Positions 34,681-43,711 of a stretch of DNA of 64,000 nt are shown in pieces. The stretch covers positions 30,724 to 94,723 of the forward strand of contig DATMRF010000050.1 in assembly GCA_035566435.1 (NCBI GenBank), given 5' to 3'. Source of the stretch: DATMRF01 sp035566435. GTDB taxonomy: Bacteria; Verrucomicrobiota; Verrucomicrobiia; Limisphaerales; UBA8199. Under the pieces are notes generated by a model that searched no databases, was not told the origin of the DNA, and saw nothing but the letters and a program-made list of their open reading frames with translations. Every line of letters begins with the position of its first letter. Position 1 is the stretch's first letter. The position numbers were made by a program, and so were the translations under genes.

Positions 34681-35976
34681 TTGAAATCGCTCGATTCCAA
34701 ACTAGCCGAAGTGAAAGCCAACCCGGCGTCGCGCGCGTTTATCATCGCGGATGCCAAAGACGCCGACATGGCGTTCGGCGCGCGCGCGCCTGGTCCGCGC
34801 TCGTATCTCTCGCGGCAGGGTGAGCGGCCCGCGCGGTTTTCACCGGAAATCTGGACGCGCGACGAATACGGCTACCGCAACCTGCCCGAGTTTCTCGATA
34901 TTATCCGCGACGTCGTTCACCAGGGCTTGGTCGATATCATGCTCATGTCCGCCTACGTCAACGAGCAGTTGACGATTAAGGAGGGCCTCTTCCGCAAGTC
35001 GCACGTCACCCCGGCGGCTCGCGCGAACGACGCGACCGACGTCTGGGCCGTGCGCCACGGCTGCTACACGCGCGAGCCGGCCCAACCCTTCCGCACCGCC
35101 ACCATCGACCAAATCCAATGCGGCAAAATCGAGTGCGACCGCACCACGAATGAATTCCCGGGTGCCAACCTCGGCCTCTATTCCGTCACCTTCGTCAACG
35201 ATCTCGAACCGGACCGCGAGACTCTGCTCGCCTTTAAGCAGTTTCGCGAAGAAGCCGAGCGGAAAAACTTTCGCTACTTCCTCGAAGTCTTCGACCCGAA
35301 CGTGAGCAGCGGCATCCCTCGTGAGAAGCTCGGGGAATTCATCAACGACAACATCCTCCGAAGCCTCGCCGGCGTTCCTCAATCCGGGCGTCCTTTGTTT
35401 CTCAAGATTGTCTATCACGGCCCGCGCGCGATGGAAGAACTGGCCCAATACGATCCGAACCTCGTCGTCGGCATCCTTGGAGGCAGCGCCGGCACCAGCT
35501 ACGACGCCTTTAAACTCATCCACGACGCACAAAAATATGGCGCCCGGGTCGCCCTGTTCGGCCGAAAGATTAACAATGCCGAGCACCAGCTCGCTTTCAT
35601 CGAGATGCTCCGCCTGATTACCGACGGCAAAATCTCTCCGGAAGAGGCCGTCCGCGCCTATCATGGCGTGCTCCAGGCAAAGCATATCAAACCGAAATTG
35701 GCGCTCGAAAGGGACCTCCAGCTAACCGACCAGGCCGTGAGCTACGACGCAGCCGCCGGACAGGCGACCAGGGTCGCGATCGTTGGGAATCCCCTGGCCA
35801 CCGCAACCTCTTCTCCAAAGGAGCGCCGCTCTCAAGGCGGCGGCACATCCTCCTTTACGAAGTCTGACGACATCTCCTGGCCGACTAATCCCAACGGCTC
35901 GCCGGATTTCGAAAGGATGAGCGCTGCCCAGCGCCGGACCTACGACCAGCGGCGCCTAACCCGCAAATTCGGCTAA
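34681..35976 (+). CDS. Beta/alpha-barrel protein of unknown function, BMC operon end
   Basis: 431 residues starting at TTG 34681; the N-terminal text FIIADAKDADMAFGARAPGP begins before any ATG, so a non-ATG start is needed to include it. Segments LVDIMLMSAYVNEQLTIKEG, NFRYFLEVFDPN, FLKIVYHGPRAMEELAQYDP, VVGILGGSAGTSYDAFKLIH and YGARVALFGRKINNAEHQL alternate strand and helix as in aldolase-like TIM barrels; GRKINNAEHQL recalls class I aldolases but I see no certain Schiff-base Lys. A low-complexity linker (residues 355-400) leads to a charged tail, MSAAQRRTYDQRRLTRKFG. Last gene on this strand; it could be an additional lyase or a cytosolic step. Function not assigned. Confidence 0.75.
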   Translation: MKSLDSKLAEVKANPASRAFIIADAKDADMAFGARAPGPRSYLSRQGERPARFSPEIWTRDEYGYRNLPEFLDIIRDVVHQGLVDIMLMSAYVNEQLTIKEGLFRKSHVTPAARANDATDVWAVRHGCYTREPAQPFRTATIDQIQCGKIECDRTTNEFPGANLGLYSVTFVNDLEPDRETLLAFKQFREEAERKNFRYFLEVFDPNVSSGIPREKLGEFINDNILRSLAGVPQSGRPLFLKIVYHGPRAMEELAQYDPNLVVGILGGSAGTSYDAFKLIHDAQKYGARVALFGRKINNAEHQLAFIEMLRLITDGKISPEEAVRAYHGVLQAKHIKPKLALERDLQLTDQAVSYDAAAGQATRVAIVGNPLATATSSPKERRSQGGGTSSFTKSDDISWPTNPNGSPDFERMSAAQRRTYDQRRLTRKFG

Positions 35977-36617
35977 CCCCGCACCATCTTAAACCCGAAG
36001 TAGGGATTCCCAAACGATCCCATCAAGTCGAGCCACAGCGGCAGCAGCATCTCCGTTCCGCGCGACTTCGTGATGTCGCCCAGGTCAATCATGTCGCGCC
36101 AGCCCATCGTTTTAAGCAAGCCCTCGACCTTGTCTTTGGCCTCCGAGTCGTTGCCGCAAAGCAGCATCGTCGGATGGCCGCCTTTCGCCGGGTCGACCAT
36201 GACCTCGCAATTTACAGTGTTCAACGTTTTCACCACCTTGGCCGACGGCACAGCCTTCTGAACCTCCTCGCCGAGCGAGTTCGTATTGCAAATGGAGAGC
36301 GACGGCGGCATGCCGTGCGAAAAATCCAGAGGATTGCTCACATCCACCACCACTTTACCGGTCAGAGCCGCGGCGCTCAGCGTTTTCGCGATATCCAGAA
36401 ACACTGTCCCTTTGAGGCACAGGAAAACCATTTCCCCAAAGGCCGCCGCATCGCTGAACGTTCCTTGCGACGCATTCGCGCCGACCGCCTTGGCCCACTT
36501 GGCTGCGCTCTCGTTAGTTGCGGTGCGTGAACCCATCTTCACCTGGTGCCCAAGCTGGGCGAACTTTGTCCCGAGCGCTTCTCCGACCATTCCGGTTCCG
36601 AGAATGCCAATCTTCAT
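35973..36617 (-). CDS. NAD(P)-binding oxidoreductase, F420-dependent NADP reductase-like
   Basis: Start at 36617 (MKIGILGTGMVGEALGTKFA), preceded on its strand by AAAGGAACG, a fair Shine-Dalgarno site; the frame is open further upstream but without protein character. 214 residues. Rossmann motif GTGMVGEAL at 7-15, then KMGSRTATNES, where the Ser-Arg-Thr pocket suggests NADP(H). VVDVSNPLDFSHGMPPSL and VVKTLNTVNCEVMVDP follow. This fold occurs in archaeal F420:NADP reductase and in many bacterial proteins of unknown substrate. Its stop codon overlaps that of the last BMC operon gene (convergent, shared bases 35973-35976). It could regenerate cofactor for the BMC pathway, but there is no direct evidence. 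Confidence 0.8.
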   Translation of the reverse strand: MKIGILGTGMVGEALGTKFAQLGHQVKMGSRTATNESAAKWAKAVGANASQGTFSDAAAFGEMVFLCLKGTVFLDIAKTLSAAALTGKVVVDVSNPLDFSHGMPPSLSICNTNSLGEEVQKAVPSAKVVKTLNTVNCEVMVDPAKGGHPTMLLCGNDSEAKDKVEGLLKTMGWRDMIDLGDITKSRGTEMLLPLWLDLMGSFGNPYFGFKMVRG

Positions 36618-37443
36618 ACATCGTTCCTTTCGTTTGAAAATTTCCAAACCAATGCCGTTCCGCCACACTACCGCAGAAACCAAATCTGGCAACATCACCG
36701 ATTTCGCGCGATGCGCATGTGCAGGGCAACATTGCGGCGCTGGATACCGAAAGTGGACGAGAGCCAAAAAACCACCGCAAAGTGGTGCAAATCCACCATG
36801 GCCTCGGCTCGTTGCCCAGCGGGCCGGGGTTGGCCTGTTTGAGCGGCGCCGAACCAGACGCCTCATGGGGCAGCCAAGTTCGCCTGGATGTCAAAGAACG
36901 CTCGGGCGAGGCCAGGCCAGGTCGGCTGGGCGAGCTCGAGGCGTGCGATTGGGCACGCTCATGAAGGCTACACCGGGTAGCGGCGAAAGGCTTCTTAGTG
37001 GAAAGGACTTTTTATTAATAAAGAAAAAGCGAGCCGGACGCCAGGGACACGTGGCTCGATTGATGCCTTTACGGTCCGGTCCTGGTGCACGAGTACCAGA
37101 GTATACTTAGGACGCCGGGGATGGCAGAATGCTTTGGCGGCAAAGGTTTGACCGAGCGCGGCTGGCCCCGCCACCCTCGACGCAGGAAAGCTTGTCCCTG
37201 GCCCAGCAGCCTACTGGCGGAGCGCTTAAGCCCGAACCGATGACGCTTCTGTCCTGCGGCGGTGCGGACTACGCCCTGGCTGAGCCTACACTCAAAGCAG
37301 AGGAGCTGGCTGCGCCTTCGCCCAATTTGTGGTTAACGGACGTCCCGGGCCAGCCGAACCCAAGCAGGCCTCACGCGTTGGAGAGCACAAGGCCGCCAGT
37401 CTGATACTGCTGCGCGAACTGTGCGACCTACCCCCCTAGGCCT
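36618..37443. other. 826-bp stretch without a supported gene
   Basis: Frames of 91-274 codons occur here, but none has protein-like composition and they overlap on both strands. A short AT-rich segment (about 37005-37030, TTTTTATTAATAAAG) interrupts GC-rich sequence. It may be gene debris. I see no tRNA, intron or known RNA in it. Confidence 0.4.
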
Positions 37444-38919
37444 TCAAGAAGAGCCTTTGGAGCCATTCCTCTTCGCCGCCGACGCGTGCTCTTTAGCCAG
37501 TCGAGCCATTTTGTCGAACTCAGTTCTCCCGCCGAAGTACTCGTAATTCGTGTAGCCGAGCATCGTCAGTTGGCTGTTCAGCTCGGCCCACTGCTCGCAA
37601 CGGTAGGCATACCAGGCATATTGGTGGCGCCAGGAGATCGCTCCCGGGTTCAACTGAAAGAACCGCTCGAACGCAGACCTGATATCAGGCCAGACATCGG
37701 GCCGTTTCCAATAGTCTGCTCGTTCCGCTTCGCTCTTTACCAAGGCCGCGTAATCCCAGTGGGCTTCACAGAGGATTAACGGAACGTTGCCGCCCCAGTT
37801 TGTCGAAGCTACACATTCTCTCCCGAATGCGATCATCGCCTCGCGCGATCCATACCATTGCGGGTACAAGTAATGAAGCTTGTACTTGCAAGCCTGTTCA
37901 TTATTCGGATTAAGTGCCATCGCCCGGCTAAACCAGAGTTCCATCCGCTCGCGCCCCTTGCCCTGCCCTTCCTCGACTCGAATCATCAGCGTCGGTATCC
38001 GGTGGTCATGAGGATTCAGTTGCCACGCTTTTTCCAGCGCCTCTTGGGCTACCGCGAGCCGTTCGCCAAATAGCTTCCAGCCTTCCTGGCTGACAGAGTT
38101 GGCATAGCCGCCACCCCGGGCCTGCCAAGCCATTTCCACGTAGGCTTCCCCTTTCAGCAGCCACGTCGTAGACGCCTGCGGCCAATTCTCAAATAACAAT
38201 CTCTCCGCTGGCTGATACCACGTTGCGTACCGTTCTTTGTCGCCCACCAGTCTGGCGAGAAGCTCACTGCTTGCTTCGTAAGCTTCTTCCGCGGGCATTG
38301 CTTTATCTTCAAGTGCAGCCGCCAGCTCTGCTCCAATGTGGTTTCCTGAAAGAAACGCCTGCAATCGCGGCGGGATATTGGTGTACCCGTAAACCTCATG
38401 GATTTGTGACGTTGTCATGAATGAAGCGTAAAATTTCCGGAGCGCAGGGTACCCGCTCTGTTCCAGGTCGGTGGCCGCCTCCAAGAACGCCTCAACTCGC
38501 GCTTTCGGTTCGGGGTTCGTAGGGCCCGGCGGAAATCGAGCGAACAAATATCGGATCATCGGATCATCGCAGCCGGCGGAGATCGCGAGGTTGCAATTCG
38601 TCGCGATGATGTACTCCCAAACTTCGCCCAGGTCTCTGATTCTGGCCCTGCCGCGAGCGAATTCATTTAACGCACTGTTGGCGAAGCCGTCCCAGGCGGC
38701 ATTGGTTTTCCCGACGCTTTCATAGGCCCCCGTCAGCGTTTTCAGATTCCACTCCAGTCGCTGCCGTTGCGCCTGCGACGGCGAGACCTGTTCCGGTTCG
38801 GCTTTCCCCGCGGGCTCTGGTGAGACGGAGGGTGAGGGCGCCTTCTTGCACGCTGTCAATAGACAAAGACAACACCAGGCTAGCTGTAGCGGAAACCACG
38901 GCAAGGTTCCGATTCTCAT
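37444..38919 (-). CDS. Predicted lipoprotein with TPR-like helices
   Basis: Using the ATG at 38919 (MRIGTLPWFPLQLAWCCLCL) the 491-residue product has a signal peptide ending in the lipobox LTAC. After a Pro/Ser linker (residues 30-55) the rest is helical. Segments such as WLLKGEAYVEMAWQARGGGY, ALEKAWQLNPHDHRIPTLMI and FSRAMALNPNNEQACKYKLH have the spacing of tetratricopeptide repeats, and WRHQYAWYAYRCEQWAELNS continues it. It is therefore a membrane-anchored protein-interaction scaffold or a member of the family of TPR proteins seen with DUF4034; I cannot tell which. It is alone on its strand, between a gene-free stretch and the divergent DUF421 gene. Confidence 0.65.
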   Translation of the reverse strand: MRIGTLPWFPLQLAWCCLCLLTACKKAPSPSVSPEPAGKAEPEQVSPSQAQRQRLEWNLKTLTGAYESVGKTNAAWDGFANSALNEFARGRARIRDLGEVWEYIIATNCNLAISAGCDDPMIRYLFARFPPGPTNPEPKARVEAFLEAATDLEQSGYPALRKFYASFMTTSQIHEVYGYTNIPPRLQAFLSGNHIGAELAAALEDKAMPAEEAYEASSELLARLVGDKERYATWYQPAERLLFENWPQASTTWLLKGEAYVEMAWQARGGGYANSVSQEGWKLFGERLAVAQEALEKAWQLNPHDHRIPTLMIRVEEGQGKGRERMELWFSRAMALNPNNEQACKYKLHYLYPQWYGSREAMIAFGRECVASTNWGGNVPLILCEAHWDYAALVKSEAERADYWKRPDVWPDIRSAFERFFQLNPGAISWRHQYAWYAYRCEQWAELNSQLTMLGYTNYEYFGGRTEFDKMARLAKEHASAAKRNGSKGSS

Positions 38920-39040
38920 GATAGATAATAGCATAACATGAGTACGGCCGGGCCCGCATGTTTCTCGTTTTAGTCAGGTCCTCACAACCACACCTTTTTT
39001 TGAATCGTCATCGCCGCCGATAGTGCTAGCCTCGGTATCC

Positions 39041-39511
39041 ATGTGGCACTCTATTCTTCCCTGGTGGGAATTCATTCTTCGTGGTGTGATCATTTACGTC
39101 TTCCTGCTCGTCATCTTGCGCCTCACCGGCAAGCGGCAAGTTGGGCAGTTGGCCCCCTTCGACCTGGTGTTGCTGCTCGTCCTGAGCAACGCCGTGCAGA
39201 ACGCCATGAACGGCGGGGACAATTCCATCACGGGCGGTGTGATCTCCGCTACCACACTCATCGTGGCCAACGGGATTGTGGGACGCCTCACCTACAAGAG
39301 CAAGACATTGGAAAAGCTCGTCGAAGGCCGCCCGGAAATACTGGTCCACAACGGACGCGTTTTCACGGACGTTATGGATCGCGAGCAACTCACCCACCAC
39401 GAACTCAACGCTGCTCTACGAACGGCAGGTTGCTCCTGCCCCGATGAAGTCCATTACGCGATCCTAGAGAACACTGGACAGATCACGGTTCACCCGAAGA
39501 AAAAGCCTTAA
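39041..39511 (+). CDS. DUF421 / YetF-type membrane protein
   Basis: I take the ATG at 39041 (MWHSILPWWEFILRGVIIYV); the frame extends to 39023 with MLASVS before it. 156 aa. Three membrane helices (about 12-32, 45-60, 68-85) including RLTGKRQVGQLAPFDLVLLL, the hallmark of DUF421, are followed by a cytoplasmic domain with KTLEKLVEGRPEILVHNGRV and HHELNAALRTAGC. Bacillus YetF-type proteins belong to this family and their role is unclear. The protein has the usual family layout and ends HPKKKP. Convergent with the PEP-CTERM gene downstream. Confidence 0.85.
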   Translation: MWHSILPWWEFILRGVIIYVFLLVILRLTGKRQVGQLAPFDLVLLLVLSNAVQNAMNGGDNSITGGVISATTLIVANGIVGRLTYKSKTLEKLVEGRPEILVHNGRVFTDVMDREQLTHHELNAALRTAGCSCPDEVHYAILENTGQITVHPKKKP

Positions 39512-39564
39512 GCCTCTCAGCAGAGACCATCCCCACCCTGGCCAGGCCGTTCAAGCCGACGGAA

Positions 39565-40149
39565 TCAGTCAACACGAGGTTTGCGGCGGGCGCCAAACCA
39601 CAGCGCCGTCGCGCCGCAAGTAAACAGCGCCAACGTGGATGGCTCCGGCACCGTGGTAACGACAAAGATATTTCCGGCGTCAGAAAAAAGTCCTGCCGAG
39701 TAGGCGTCCGAACGCCCAGAATTCGGGGCTGCGGCCAACTGGGCGGGTGTGAACACCGCTTGATAGGTGAACCCGGAAAGCGTTTGGCCAGCCGTAATGT
39801 CGTTGCCTGCCGAATTGGCAACGTATTGAACAGAATTGCCGGAGACGGTGGCGGTCCATCCCGCCGGCGCAGAAGCGCTGGTGGGAGTTCCGGGCAAATA
39901 GAACACCCCGGGGACCCAGGCATACCAAACACTCCCAATCGGCGAGGTGGCCCCTGCCGCATCTTTAAATGACAGAACGTAAGTGTACGGCCCGCTGCCG
40001 GAGCCGCTAACCGTGCCGCTGGCGATCTGGCCCTGCGCGCGGACCGAGGTGGCGGTTCCAACCGTCAGCATCAAGCCGAGCAGAATCCTCATGACGGTGG
40101 TGGCCGGGCTGGTTGCTCCGGTCAATTTGGGTTGCGACTCGTTATTCAT
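39565..40149 (-). CDS. PEP-CTERM sorted exported protein
   Basis: The ATG at 40149 is preceded by AAAGGAAATGCC, a good Shine-Dalgarno site, and starts a 194-residue protein; the 67 upstream codons are not used. Signal peptide: VMRILLGLMLTVGTATSVRA (about residues 19-38). The middle is a beta-rich passenger (YTYVLSFKDAAGATSPIGSV, WYAWVPGVFYLPGTP). The C-terminus carries the sorting signal VPEPSTLALFTCGATALWFG followed by ARRKPRVD, the PEP motif, membrane helix and Arg cluster recognised by exosortase in exopolysaccharide-forming bacteria. An exosortase gene is not in this window. Passenger function unknown. Confidence 0.88.
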   Translation of the reverse strand: MNNESQPKLTGATSPATTVMRILLGLMLTVGTATSVRAQGQIASGTVSGSGSGPYTYVLSFKDAAGATSPIGSVWYAWVPGVFYLPGTPTSASAPAGWTATVSGNSVQYVANSAGNDITAGQTLSGFTYQAVFTPAQLAAAPNSGRSDAYSAGLFSDAGNIFVVTTVPEPSTLALFTCGATALWFGARRKPRVD

Positions 40150-40512
40150 GGCATTTCCTTTAATGTTGTTAGCTTCGATTTCGGCAAAATTTAGCCCGCT
40201 CTCTTTCGTGTGATGCCGTAGTCTGAAAAAGGTTCCACGAAAACCGCTTTTTTGCAAATGCGAGCTACTGGCGATGCACAGTGCCTCGGGCGAGGCGACG
40301 AGCCGGATCTGTTCAGTGGAAATCCTTAACGCCAAGGCGCTAAGCGGCAAAGGCGCAGTGCAAAGGCGTTAACCACTGATTGCATCGATAACACAGTTTT
40401 CTTTTCTGCTATCCGTGAAATCTGTGAAATCCGTGGTCAAAACCTTGAAACTGGCCTTTCCGCCTCCGTGCCTTGACGTCGTTGCGTTAACACCTGGTTG
40501 TACAGTTAGGGC
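40150..40512. other. Intergenic region with GCGCAAAG-type and CCGTGAAAT words
   Basis: Two kinds of short word repeats occur. GGCGCTAAGCGGCAAAGGCG-like words occupy 40325-40372, and ATCCGTGAAATCTGTGAAATCC follows at 40412-40435. No gene. The promoter of the PEP-CTERM gene should lie at the left end. Confidence 0.55.
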
Positions 40513-41997
40513 CTACGGCGCCGGCGTAACCGCAAGCACTCGCGTATCGTAGTCGATACCTGCGCCGCTCGGGTCAAGGAACTCCAAGGCCACCGTCTTC
40601 GCCTCGTGAGGCTGCAGGATGTCGTCGCCGCCAACGGGAACGCTGACGTACGGGCTGCCGAGCGGCGCGAGAACGGCCGACGTTCCATCTGCATTAAACA
40701 GCGTGGCATTGGCGCTCAGGTTGTCCAGAACGAGGAACAAGGGAGCAGGCACCGGCGAGGTGCCGGAATTCGTCAGCCGTACCAACTGCGAGACATGATG
40801 GGTGTGAGGGTTCAGCACGAAACCGCCGCGGGCCACCGACACGCTCGGAGGAGCCGGAATCGCCCCGGGCACGAACAGGTCGCTCAGGTCATTGACGACC
40901 GCGACGTTATTGTAACCGCCGTCGGCGTTGGTCTCGGTCACCGGGATGGGATTATTGACCGCCGGCAAGCCGAAAAGCTCAGACATGGTCTTGATATCCG
41001 AGGAATGGTTCAGCGGCACGGAGCTGGCGTAGGCGTTGCCCTTGGCCAGCGGCGAAATAACGATCTCGGGAATCGTGTGGTTGGTGTCGTCAGCGCTCTC
41101 GGTTTCATCCCACCAGATAATAATCACGCCGTTGTCCTGGTAGGCGGCGGAAGCCATGATCTGGGGAATGATGGTGGCGAGGAAGTTGTCTCCTTGCGCG
41201 ATGGAAGCCTGGTCGCCGGCGTAGTGAACGCCCTGGTAAGTAAACCCGCCGCTCAGCGCGCTATGGGCATCGTTAAACTGGTTCGGCGTGATCCAGTTGT
41301 ACTGGCCGACCGCGTTGTTGTTGAGGTCCAGAAAGAACTGAGCGAGCGGATAGACGTTCTGGACGGCGGTGTCGGCGAAAAAGGCCATCGGGTTGTGCTT
41401 GACGGCATAGTTGAATTGGGTGGTGCCGTAGTAAGGATTCATCGGGCCATTGGTCCCAGAGGCGCTGTTCGTGGGGCTGACGCTCAGTTGAACGTCTTCC
41501 TGGTAATTCTTCCATGAGATGCCGGCCGCGTTCAACTGGGCGGTGAGGTGGACGGACTGGTCATAGAAAGTATTGCCGCTGGCGGCCCGGGGATCCGCAT
41601 CGGTATGGACCCCAAAATCCGTCCCGGCTTCGGCCCAAACGTAGTTCGGCTCCGAAGGGTGGACGTGCATGCCCGCGTTATAGTAAGCGGTGGCATAGGA
41701 AACCTGCGCCGCGTTCGCGTTGCCCGGGGTGATGAGGCTGTTGATGAACGGTGCGGCCGGGTTGGCAAGAATCTGTTGCGGACTCGAGGTCGGGATGGGT
41801 TGGGTGAAGTTGTGATTCTCCATCGCAACCACAAAGATGTCGCCTGCCGGGGCCAGCTGTGCCGCCAGCAGAACGCCCGCCACCGCCGCGCCGATTAACG
41901 CGGCGCTGCGCCCGAGCTTCCCGTGCCCCCTGCCGAAAACCCCCGTTGTTCCGTTTTTACCGTTTGACCGACTAGTAAGTAAGCTTTTCATATCCAT
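40513..41997 (-). CDS. Secreted phosphoesterase (acid phosphatase / phospholipase C superfamily)
   Basis: 494 residues. Export signal: SAALIGAAVAGVLLAAQLAP at about residues 31-50. The mature enzyme begins GDIFVVAMENHNFTQPIP, in which the MENHNF motif marks the metal- and nucleophile-binding strand of the PF04185 phosphoesterase family. Other family segments are YNAGMHVHPSEPNYVWAEAG, QYNWITPNQFNDAHS and VIIIWWDETESADDTNHT (Asp-Glu metal ligands), then ISPLAKGN. A C-terminal domain from about 380 is an Ig-like sandwich (LVRLTNSGTSPVPAPLFLVL). It likely releases phosphate or cleaves phosphodiesters outside the cytoplasm. Related to the enzyme at 55616 only at superfamily level. Confidence 0.85.
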   Translation of the reverse strand: MDMKSLLTSRSNGKNGTTGVFGRGHGKLGRSAALIGAAVAGVLLAAQLAPAGDIFVVAMENHNFTQPIPTSSPQQILANPAAPFINSLITPGNANAAQVSYATAYYNAGMHVHPSEPNYVWAEAGTDFGVHTDADPRAASGNTFYDQSVHLTAQLNAAGISWKNYQEDVQLSVSPTNSASGTNGPMNPYYGTTQFNYAVKHNPMAFFADTAVQNVYPLAQFFLDLNNNAVGQYNWITPNQFNDAHSALSGGFTYQGVHYAGDQASIAQGDNFLATIIPQIMASAAYQDNGVIIIWWDETESADDTNHTIPEIVISPLAKGNAYASSVPLNHSSDIKTMSELFGLPAVNNPIPVTETNADGGYNNVAVVNDLSDLFVPGAIPAPPSVSVARGGFVLNPHTHHVSQLVRLTNSGTSPVPAPLFLVLDNLSANATLFNADGTSAVLAPLGSPYVSVPVGGDDILQPHEAKTVALEFLDPSGAGIDYDTRVLAVTPAP

Positions 41998-42432
41998 TCC
42001 TGTTTTTTATATGTTCCCTGTTTTCATGCTTACCTAAGCACACCCTCGCGGTCTGAGTAAACGTGACGATTGTGATATTCCGGTCATGGATATGGCGGCG
42101 GGATGGCGGTAGTGTTACAAGTCCCGAAAGTGCATTCCAATAGAGGTCCCAGGAAAATTCTGTGTTAAGATTAACGGTCGCAGCAGCGACTCCGGGATCG
42201 TTAACCGATTTGTGTGATGGGAGGCTCATTTTTCAGCTCGTCTCGCGCAAACCTCGTAGCGCAGATTCTCATTCCGCTGGCCGGCCGCAATTTCCAACGA
42301 CTTGCCAACCACAATTCCCCCCGGCCATCAACCATCAACTATGAACTATCAACTTCTCGACGGCTGCGTCCTCGCCTCTTTGCTGCGCCTTTGCACCTTT
42401 GCGCCTTTGCGTTAAGTCAGCCGTGAGCGCAA
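41998..42432. other. Intergenic region with word repeats
   Basis: No gene. CCATCAACCATCAACTATGAAC words are at 42325-42353 and CTTTGCGCCTTTGCG words at 42384-42416, the latter a copy of the same family seen at 61040-61079. A promoter for the phosphoesterase gene is expected close to 42000-42060 (ATATGTTCCC...), not resolved. Confidence 0.5.
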
Positions 42433-43542
42433 TTACTGCTGACTCACGACCGGTTGCTGTCCGTACTTGTTAATGGCCCATCGCAACGTGGCCTCGCTGC
42501 CGAAGGCCTTCCAGCGGTCCCAGTAACTGATGATGTCCTGCTCCGACATCTTTTCAAATAACCCCGTCTCCTGTTGGCCGAGCTCCTTGAGGTTTTTGCG
42601 AGATTGGTTGAGCTCATCAAGGCGGCTCTGGACCGTCTGCCCGGCGCCGCCCAATGAGCTGTTCGGGTCCATCGCACCCAGCGCATCACGTTCGATGGCG
42701 ATACCGACGAGTTGACTAATCAAAGGCTCGCCCGGAAATCCGCCAAAACGTTGTCCGAGCCCCGTCTGCAGCTGCAACGCAGCATCCGCTGAGGCGGCGT
42801 CGCCCGCTTGCCGATACGAAGTCGCCAGCCCAACGATGTCGCGGCCCAGTTGCCTCAATTCCGACAGGTCGGGAAGCAACAGTTGGGTCGCGGCAATGGT
42901 TTTCGCTTCGGCCTCGGAATAACCGGCCGCCCGATAAGCCTCCTCGGCATTTTGCAGAAAATCCCTCGTGTAATCCTGGAACTGCTGTTTGCTGGAGGCG
43001 GCCGTAAGCTCCTGCACCGCCTGGTCCATCTGGCCGGATTTGAACGCATCCAGCGCCGCGAGGTAATTCGGCAGCGCGTTACCCGGGGCCGATTGCTTCA
43101 AGCGCTCCACCCATTGACTCCGTTCCGCGGGGGAGTCGCTCTTGAAGACAGCGGCGTATTCCACCCGCGGGTCGTTCGGAAATTTCTCTTCCGCCTCCTT
43201 CAAATACGCTTTGTCACCGCTGGTGCGAAACGCCGCGAGCAAGCTTTCGGCATTGCGTCCATTCTGCTTCAGATAACCTTCGAGCTGCTCGGGCGACAAC
43301 TTGGGTGCGTCGCCGTTGATCAGCCGGGTAAATAAATTCGTCACCTTCAAATCCTCCGATGACTCGGCGGGTGGAACCGCTTCGGTGATTCCCGGTGCCG
43401 GCAAACGCGGTGTAACCGTTCGTTCTGCTGACGGCGTCCAAGCCGGTTGGAGGGCTGGCGAGAGCGGCTTGGAATGATTGTAAATCATCAATCCGGTGAC
43501 CACAATGACCACGAACAATGCCAATATGATTTTTCCTTTCAT
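42433..43542 (-). CDS. Membrane-anchored protein of unknown function
   Basis: The ATG at 43542 (MKGKIILALFVVIVVTGLMI) starts a single N-terminal membrane helix; the 44 upstream codons are not protein-like. 369 residues. After a Pro-rich linker (30-65) the protein is almost entirely helical and rich in Ala, Glu, Gln: LNYLAALDAFKSGQMDQAVQ-like and TSYRQAGDAASADAALQLQT segments resemble TPR helices. It ends FGSEATLRWAINKYGQQPVV. It is probably a periplasm-facing or cytoplasm-facing scaffold; no family name is assigned. Divergent from the MpaB-like gene with a 170-bp gap. Confidence 0.65.
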   Translation of the reverse strand: MKGKIILALFVVIVVTGLMIYNHSKPLSPALQPAWTPSAERTVTPRLPAPGITEAVPPAESSEDLKVTNLFTRLINGDAPKLSPEQLEGYLKQNGRNAESLLAAFRTSGDKAYLKEAEEKFPNDPRVEYAAVFKSDSPAERSQWVERLKQSAPGNALPNYLAALDAFKSGQMDQAVQELTAASSKQQFQDYTRDFLQNAEEAYRAAGYSEAEAKTIAATQLLLPDLSELRQLGRDIVGLATSYRQAGDAASADAALQLQTGLGQRFGGFPGEPLISQLVGIAIERDALGAMDPNSSLGGAGQTVQSRLDELNQSRKNLKELGQQETGLFEKMSEQDIISYWDRWKAFGSEATLRWAINKYGQQPVVSQQ

Positions 43543-43711
43543 GAAAATCGCGTTCAAATACATGGACAAGGCTGCGTCCAGCTCGTTTTGCACGCTCTTA
43601 TGGGGCGCACGATTGGAATCATGCGCCCACTGGACAACCCACCACTCAAGGAGAAGGTTTGGTGAAACCAGCATGAGTTCACAAATCTAAGCCAACCGTC
43701 TAATCTCTCGC

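Noticed and set aside
36286..37110. 274-codon plus-strand frame over the oxidoreductase start and the following gap
   Set aside because: Overlaps a Rossmann protein on the other strand and has no protein-like character in the gap.
37129..37404. 91-codon plus-strand frame
   Set aside because: No start context, no conserved motif and Pro/Leu-rich random-looking composition.
36618..37443. Group II intron, tmRNA or RNase P RNA in the gene-free stretch
   Set aside because: None of the conserved sequences of these RNAs could be found on either strand.
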